10,402 nucleotides of DNA. Source: JBGQDM01 sp041495845. Its GTDB lineage: Bacteria > Acidobacteriota > Terriglobia > Terriglobales > Acidobacteriaceae. The stretch's first letter is position 1; each line of letters begins with the position of its first letter. The translations under genes were made by a program, and so were the position numbers. The stretch covers positions 1 through 10,402 of the forward strand of contig JBGQDM010000109.1 of the NCBI GenBank assembly GCA_041495845.1, written 5' to 3'. The notes under the pieces are model-generated. The model worked only from the letters and a program-made list of their open reading frames with translations, did no database searches and was not told the DNA's origin. Below are positions 6,116 to 10,402 of this stretch, piece after piece.

Positions 6116-6958
6116 CTACGGGGCGGTTTCCAGGCGTGCGATCTCGCGCGCGAAGAGGGGATTCTTGGGAAAATCTTGATCAAGCGAAGCCAAGACTTGA
6201 CGGGCGCGCGCCTTGTCCTTCTCCCGAACATAGGCAATGGCCAGCAGGATGCGAGCGAAAGGAGCGAGATAATGGCCGCGATCGGCCGCGAGTCGAAGGT
6301 CGTCGAGGCCCGCCTTCTTGTCGCCGTCAAGGCCGCCAATCCGCAGCAACCAGCGCACCGGAGCCACCAGGCTCCCCACGATGTAGCGGCCAATGCCACG
6401 GGCGAGGAAAGCGTCGTAACAGGCTGGATCTACAGCGAGTAATTGGTCCGCCCACAGACTCGACTGGCGGGTGGCGTGCAGCGAGGCAAAATTGCGCTTT
6501 TCGATGAGCGAGAAATAGTCCGCGCGCAGACCAAAGACCAGGGTCATAGCAAAAAGCGCATCGCGGTCTTGGGCGTTTTTCTGCAAACGAACCCGCGCCA
6601 GCGCCTCCGCCCGATCCAGGGCGCGATCAAAATTCACGCGCAGATTGGGATCGGGTGTGACCTTCTGCCGATCGAGAAACGCGCGGCCATTCTCGAAAAA
6701 CTGTGCTTCCAAAACACCGAGGCGCTGGAACTCGGAGAAAAGCAGTCCCGCCGCCTCGGAAACCGGCCCCAAAGCATCATCGGGATGTTGCTGTTGCCAG
6801 GCGGAGAATTCCTGCTGGGCGCCGGTAAACTCCAGGTTGTAGAGCAGACGGTAGCCACGATCGAGCGCCGTGGGTGACGGCGCGGTCTCCGCTGCGGCCA
6901 GGGGCAGCGCCAGTAACAACGCGAATAGCGCAGGAACAGTCAGTAGCCGCAACGACAT
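6116..6958 (-). CDS. Exported TPR-like helical repeat protein of unknown function
   Basis: A 280-aa protein with a signal peptide (1-23, hydrophobic LLTVPALFALLLALPLAAA, likely cut before ETAPS), so it should act in the periplasm or at the cell surface. The rest is helical. The clearest TPR-like unit is at about 233-275, where PFARILLAIAYVREKDKARA is followed by RQVLASLDQDFPKNPLFARE. More degenerate helix pairs lie at about 30-60, 108-145 and 165-195. A hydrophobic stretch at about 190-206 (RYIVGSLVAPVRWLLRIGG) is too short to call a membrane segment with confidence. TPR proteins usually scaffold protein complexes; no enzyme motif is visible. The ATG at 6958 has GGAG only 4 bases upstream. 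It lies 46 bases downstream of the symporter stop with no hairpin between, so it is probably the last gene of that operon. Confidence 0.75.
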   Translation of the reverse strand: MSLRLLTVPALFALLLALPLAAAETAPSPTALDRGYRLLYNLEFTGAQQEFSAWQQQHPDDALGPVSEAAGLLFSEFQRLGVLEAQFFENGRAFLDRQKVTPDPNLRVNFDRALDRAEALARVRLQKNAQDRDALFAMTLVFGLRADYFSLIEKRNFASLHATRQSSLWADQLLAVDPACYDAFLARGIGRYIVGSLVAPVRWLLRIGGLDGDKKAGLDDLRLAADRGHYLAPFARILLAIAYVREKDKARARQVLASLDQDFPKNPLFAREIARLETAP

Positions 6959-7004
6959 AACTCTCCGTTAGATGCAGACTTGCGGTAACGGCAACCCAGT
7001 CCAA

Positions 7005-8801
7005 TCACCGCGCCACGTCCTCCCAGCCTCGGCGGGACAGGTCGCGCGCCAACAGCCCGGCGCAAAGAACCGCCCCCACCAGCAATCCGAGCCCAGCGCC
7101 GGTCGCGCCCAGCAGAACTTTGCCCACACCAAAGAGCGCGCCATACACCATAAGGCAACCCAGCACCCAGGCCACCAGGTTAGCAGCCAAGTCGTTGGAC
7201 GGCGTGATCTCTGGCGCCAGCGCCGCAAGCGCACGCCAGCCGGTAATCTGCGGCCGCACTCGGCGGTAGAAATCGAGCAGAACGGACTGGGGTTCCGGGG
7301 AGGTCAGGAACGTCACCGCCACCCACACCACCGTGGTCAATGCGGTAGTAGCGAGCGCTGTCTTGGCGAAAATGACTGGCGGATTGCCGTGGAAGGGTTG
7401 CAGCAGGCGAATCGCTCCCGTCGCCAGCAGCGCCGTGGTCATGGCGGAAATCTCGCTCCATGCATTGATGCGCCACCAATACCAGCGCAGGAGATACACG
7501 CCACCGGTGCCGGCGCCGACTTCGAGCACGAACTCCCACCCCGAGCGGATGGATGCCAGTTGTGCTGAAACGTACGCGGAAACAATCACCAGCAACACCG
7601 TGACCAGGCGCGAGACGCTGACATAGTGGCCTTCGCTGGCGGCGGGCTTGAGAAAACGGCGATAGAAATCCGAGACCAGATAAGAGGCACCCCAGTTCAA
7701 ATGCGTCGCCACGGTAGACATAAAGGCCGCCATGAAGCCGGCGAAGACAATGCCGCGCAGGGCGTGCGGCATGTGCTGGGTGACCACCAGCATGTAGCCG
7801 CTCTCGGGACGTTCCAGATGCGGATAGAGGACGATGACCGACAACGCAGTCAGAATCCAGGGCCACGGCCGCAGGGCGTAATGGGCAATGTTAAACCAGA
7901 GGACGGAGAGCAGTCCGTGGCGTTCGCCGCGCGCGCTGAAAATGCGCTGCGCCACATATCCACCACCTCCCGGCTCCGCCCCCGGATACCAGAAAGCCCA
8001 CCACTGCACCCCCAGATTGACCAGGAAGGTAAGTACCGGCAGCGTCCATAGCGCCTCCGAACTGAGCGGGCGGGAAAAATCAGGAAACAGGGCGGTGGCA
8101 TCACCGGCCGCGGGACCCGCCGCGTCGCGCATGGCCCGCAGGTGCGCCAGCAGTGCCGTCATTCCGCCCACTGCAGCCACCGCATACCAGGCCACCGCGA
8201 TCACAATCGCCATCTTCAGCACAAACTGAAACAGGTCGGTCCAGAGCACGCCCCAGAGTCCGCCCAGGGAAACGTAGATGCCGGTAAACGGAATCAGGAA
8301 AAAGATGCAGACAAAGAGCGCGTTGCGATCGCTGAGTCCCATGGTGGTGGCGACAATGGACGTCATCGCCTTGGTGACCCAGCCCAGGATGAGGCAATTC
8401 ATGAGCAGCCCGAGATAGACGGCGCGGAAACCGCGCAGGAACGCCGCCGGTTTGCCGCTATAGCGGATTTCCGCGAACTGCACATCGGTGAGCAGTCCGG
8501 AGCGCCGCCACAGCCGCGAAAAAAGAAACACCGTCATCATGCCGGAGAGCAGAAAGCTCCACCACAGCCAGTTGCCGGCGATGCCCTGGGTGTAGACCAG
8601 CCCGGTCACCACCAACGGCGTGTCGGCGGCGAAGGTGGTGGCCACCATGGAGGTGCCGGCCAGCCACCAGCTGACGTTGCGCCCGGAGACAAAATACTCA
8701 TCCACGCTGCTGCTGGAGCGGCCGCGAAAGTAGAGACCGAGCAATAGCGTGATGAGGAGATAGCCCGCGATGGCGGTCCAGTCGAGCGCGGAAAAATTCA
8801 T
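7005..8801 (-). CDS. Sodium/solute symporter, SSS family
   Basis: An integral inner-membrane transporter of the solute:sodium symporter family (LeuT fold), which uses the sodium gradient to import small organic solutes. The 598-aa chain has about 14 hydrophobic segments. The start DWTAIAGYLLITLLLGLYFRG followed by DEYFVSGRNVSWWLAGTSM (34-52) and TFAADTP (56-62) is typical of TM1-TM2 in the family. GFMAAFMSTVATHLNWGASY (355-374) followed by LVSDFYRRF matches the TM8 region, where the Ser-Thr pair (S362, T363) normally contributes to the second sodium site. The last roughly 60 residues hold two extra hydrophobic segments after a cytoplasmic-type stretch (about 500-538). Substrate cannot be predicted. 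Its ATG overlaps the stop of the upstream phosphatase gene (ATGA), and no Shine-Dalgarno sequence is visible before it, so translation is probably coupled to that gene. Confidence 0.92.
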   Translation of the reverse strand: MNFSALDWTAIAGYLLITLLLGLYFRGRSSSSVDEYFVSGRNVSWWLAGTSMVATTFAADTPLVVTGLVYTQGIAGNWLWWSFLLSGMMTVFLFSRLWRRSGLLTDVQFAEIRYSGKPAAFLRGFRAVYLGLLMNCLILGWVTKAMTSIVATTMGLSDRNALFVCIFFLIPFTGIYVSLGGLWGVLWTDLFQFVLKMAIVIAVAWYAVAAVGGMTALLAHLRAMRDAAGPAAGDATALFPDFSRPLSSEALWTLPVLTFLVNLGVQWWAFWYPGAEPGGGGYVAQRIFSARGERHGLLSVLWFNIAHYALRPWPWILTALSVIVLYPHLERPESGYMLVVTQHMPHALRGIVFAGFMAAFMSTVATHLNWGASYLVSDFYRRFLKPAASEGHYVSVSRLVTVLLVIVSAYVSAQLASIRSGWEFVLEVGAGTGGVYLLRWYWWRINAWSEISAMTTALLATGAIRLLQPFHGNPPVIFAKTALATTALTTVVWVAVTFLTSPEPQSVLLDFYRRVRPQITGWRALAALAPEITPSNDLAANLVAWVLGCLMVYGALFGVGKVLLGATGAGLGLLVGAVLCAGLLARDLSRRGWEDVAR

Positions 8802-10402
8802 GAGGCCGGGCCGGTGTAGTGAATTTCCACCACGGTACAGTCGTCGTTCAACGGCGTACCTTCGCAGAAGTCGCGAATGGCTTTGAAGATGGTGTCGAGC
8901 GAGCCCTCGGCGGAAGCCTGTTCCAGACGTTCGTTGTCAAAGAAATCACCCCGCGGATTCTCCGCCTCGGTGACGCCATCGGTCACCAGCAGGAAGCGGT
9001 CGCCCGGTTTCAACTGGCAACGGGCGCTGTGATACTCCGCATCGGAAAGCAGACCCACCGGCAGATTGCTGGGAACGAGGCGTTCAATCTTCCCGCCGGA
9101 AATAATCAGCGGCTGGACGTGGCCGCAGTTGACATACTCCAGTTCGCCATCCGGGGCAAGCCGCAGCACGATGGCGGTGGCGTATTTTTCGCCCAGGTGC
9201 TTGCGGCAAAAGAAACTGTTGACGGCGTGGACACTCTCCGCCAGCGGCGTGGAAGCGAGCAACTGCGAAACCATCATGCCCTGCAGCGTGGACGCCAGCA
9301 GTGCCGCCGAAACACCCTTGCCGCAGACGTCCGCCACTACCACGGCCAGCCCCGCCGGCGTGGCCACGGCATCGAAAAAATCTCCGCCAATTTCCTTGCA
9401 GGGGAAGTTGCGCCCGTAGAGCCGCGCGTAGGGCACTTCCGGAATGCTCACGGCCATGAGCCGCTGCTGGATGAACGCCGCGATGGAGAGTTCCTGCTGG
9501 TAGCGGCGCGATTCCTCTTCCGCTTGCACCAGGCGCGCATTTTCCACCAGCGACGCCGCTTCCGTCGAGATGGCACGCAGGATGTCGTGGCTCACCGTGG
9601 ACACTCCACGCGAGGCAAAACGCGAATCCAGATAGAGCACGCCCATCACTTCGCCGGCTTTGCTGGGGGCGTCGGCGCGGCGGGTCTGGATTTCCGGGCG
9701 CCGCAGCGGCAGGCAGATCACGCTGCGCAGATCGAAACTGGCAATGCTCTGCCGGGCTGAGAAGTCACTGTCCACGCTGGTGTCGGTGACGACAAATTCA
9801 GCGGCGGAATTCAATGCTTCCAGAATGATGGACCGGGAAAATGTTTGGTCGTCCAGCAGAGGCTCGCCGCGCAGGTTCAGCCCGGCCGCTAAACGCAAGT
9901 CGCCACTGGGTTCCTTGAGAAAAACGTAGCCGCGCTCGGCGTGCGTGAGCTTCAGCGTGGTCTCAATCAAGGTGAGCAGAATTTCGTCGAGCACGCCCGT
10001 GGTGTTGAGCTTACGCGCGGCTTCCAGAAACAACGTCAGCTTCTCCAGATCATTGCTGTCCGGGGAAATCTGCATGCCGGCAATCTGACTGAGGAACTCG
10101 CGTGCAGTGTTGGAGGTGCCATCCTCAGGATGAAAGATGATGTAGATGGTGTCGCGCGCCCCGAACTCGAGCCGGTCGTTTCGTTCCAGCTTCTGACGCT
10201 CCACGCGAATGCCATTGACGAAGGTGCCGTGCTTGCTGCCCTGGTCCTGCACCACAAAATCGCCATCTTCCTGCACGATGGAGGCGTGTTCGCGGGAAAC
10301 GCGGGGGTCCGCAATGACCAGATCGCGGTCCACCTTACGGCCCACGGAAAATGGACTACGATGCAGCGGAATCGAGCGTTGTTCGTTTCCCTGCACCAGC
10401 AG
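8798..10402 (-). CDS. FHA-GAF-PP2C (SpoIIE/RsbU-type) serine phosphatase (5' end beyond the window)
   Basis: A cytoplasmic signalling phosphatase, 532 residues from the GTG at 10396. That codon is probably not the start: the frame stays open to the edge (two further Leu codons), and the first FHA strand appears to begin upstream, so a few N-terminal residues are missing. FHA domain at about 1-90, with the phosphothreonine-binding GR (19-20), SREHA (34-38) and GSKHGTFVNG (53-62). GAF domain at about 115-285 (TLFLEAARKLNTTGVLDEIL; GVLYLDSRF), then a short helix (285-305). PP2C/SpoIIE domain at about 305-527 with GGDFFD (D339), VADVCGKGVSAALLAS (D356), NCGH, VTDGVTEAENPRG (D473) and NDDCTVV (D518/D519), so the metal-binding acids are intact. 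In the family such enzymes dephosphorylate anti-sigma-factor antagonists; no anti-sigma or STAS partner is in this window. The next gene overlaps by four bases. Confidence 0.95.
   Translation of the reverse strand: MLVQGNEQRSIPLHRSPFSVGRKVDRDLVIADPRVSREHASIVQEDGDFVVQDQGSKHGTFVNGIRVERQKLERNDRLEFGARDTIYIIFHPEDGTSNTAREFLSQIAGMQISPDSNDLEKLTLFLEAARKLNTTGVLDEILLTLIETTLKLTHAERGYVFLKEPSGDLRLAAGLNLRGEPLLDDQTFSRSIILEALNSAAEFVVTDTSVDSDFSARQSIASFDLRSVICLPLRRPEIQTRRADAPSKAGEVMGVLYLDSRFASRGVSTVSHDILRAISTEAASLVENARLVQAEEESRRYQQELSIAAFIQQRLMAVSIPEVPYARLYGRNFPCKEIGGDFFDAVATPAGLAVVVADVCGKGVSAALLASTLQGMMVSQLLASTPLAESVHAVNSFFCRKHLGEKYATAIVLRLAPDGELEYVNCGHVQPLIISGGKIERLVPSNLPVGLLSDAEYHSARCQLKPGDRFLLVTDGVTEAENPRGDFFDNERLEQASAEGSLDTIFKAIRDFCEGTPLNDDCTVVEIHYTGPAS

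Overview
The window is about 60% GC, and all seven protein-coding genes lie on the minus strand. Transcription therefore runs from high to low coordinates. It looks like a chromosomal segment of a Gram-negative soil-type bacterium. An outer-membrane porin with a C-terminal Phe, an FHA-GAF-PP2C phosphatase, a large sodium/solute symporter and small exported proteins of unknown function together suggest Acidobacteriota. This is an inference from gene style, with moderate confidence. There are no tRNA or rRNA genes, insertion sequences, CRISPR arrays or phage genes. No gap between genes exceeds about 210 bases.

Layout in transcription order, right to left. Block A (10402 to 6116) is a probable three-gene operon. 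It encodes a FHA-GAF-PP2C/SpoIIE-type serine phosphatase whose 5' end is cut by the window edge, then an SSS-family sodium/solute symporter overlapping it by four bases (ATGA), then an exported TPR-like protein 46 bases further on. Block B (5994 to 3137) starts in the 210-base gap with a PHO-box array: two perfect CTGTAAC repeats at 11-base spacing plus two weaker copies. It continues with pstS (phosphate-binding protein, GTG start set by a strong AGGAGG) and a putative outer-membrane porin 39 bases downstream, and ends at a perfect 10-bp hairpin. Block C (about 3095 to 1) holds a small exported protein of unknown function, ppk (polyphosphate kinase 1) and a SixA-type phosphohistidine phosphatase that runs off the left edge.

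Blocks B and C read together as a phosphate acquisition and storage locus. The porin would pass phosphate across the outer membrane, PstS would capture it in the periplasm, and PPK would polymerise phosphate from ATP into polyphosphate. SixA acts on phosphohistidine, the same chemical species PPK forms during catalysis. The PHO box links block B to PhoB-type control under phosphate limitation. I see no PHO box before block C, so co-regulation of ppk is not shown. The pstCAB permease genes are absent from the window. Block A appears to be a separate signalling and transport unit.

I do not see a clearly new defence, mobile or biosynthetic system. The most interesting points are the PHO-box-driven pstS-porin pair without pstCAB, the ppk-sixA pairing, and the translational coupling of a signalling phosphatase to a transporter.
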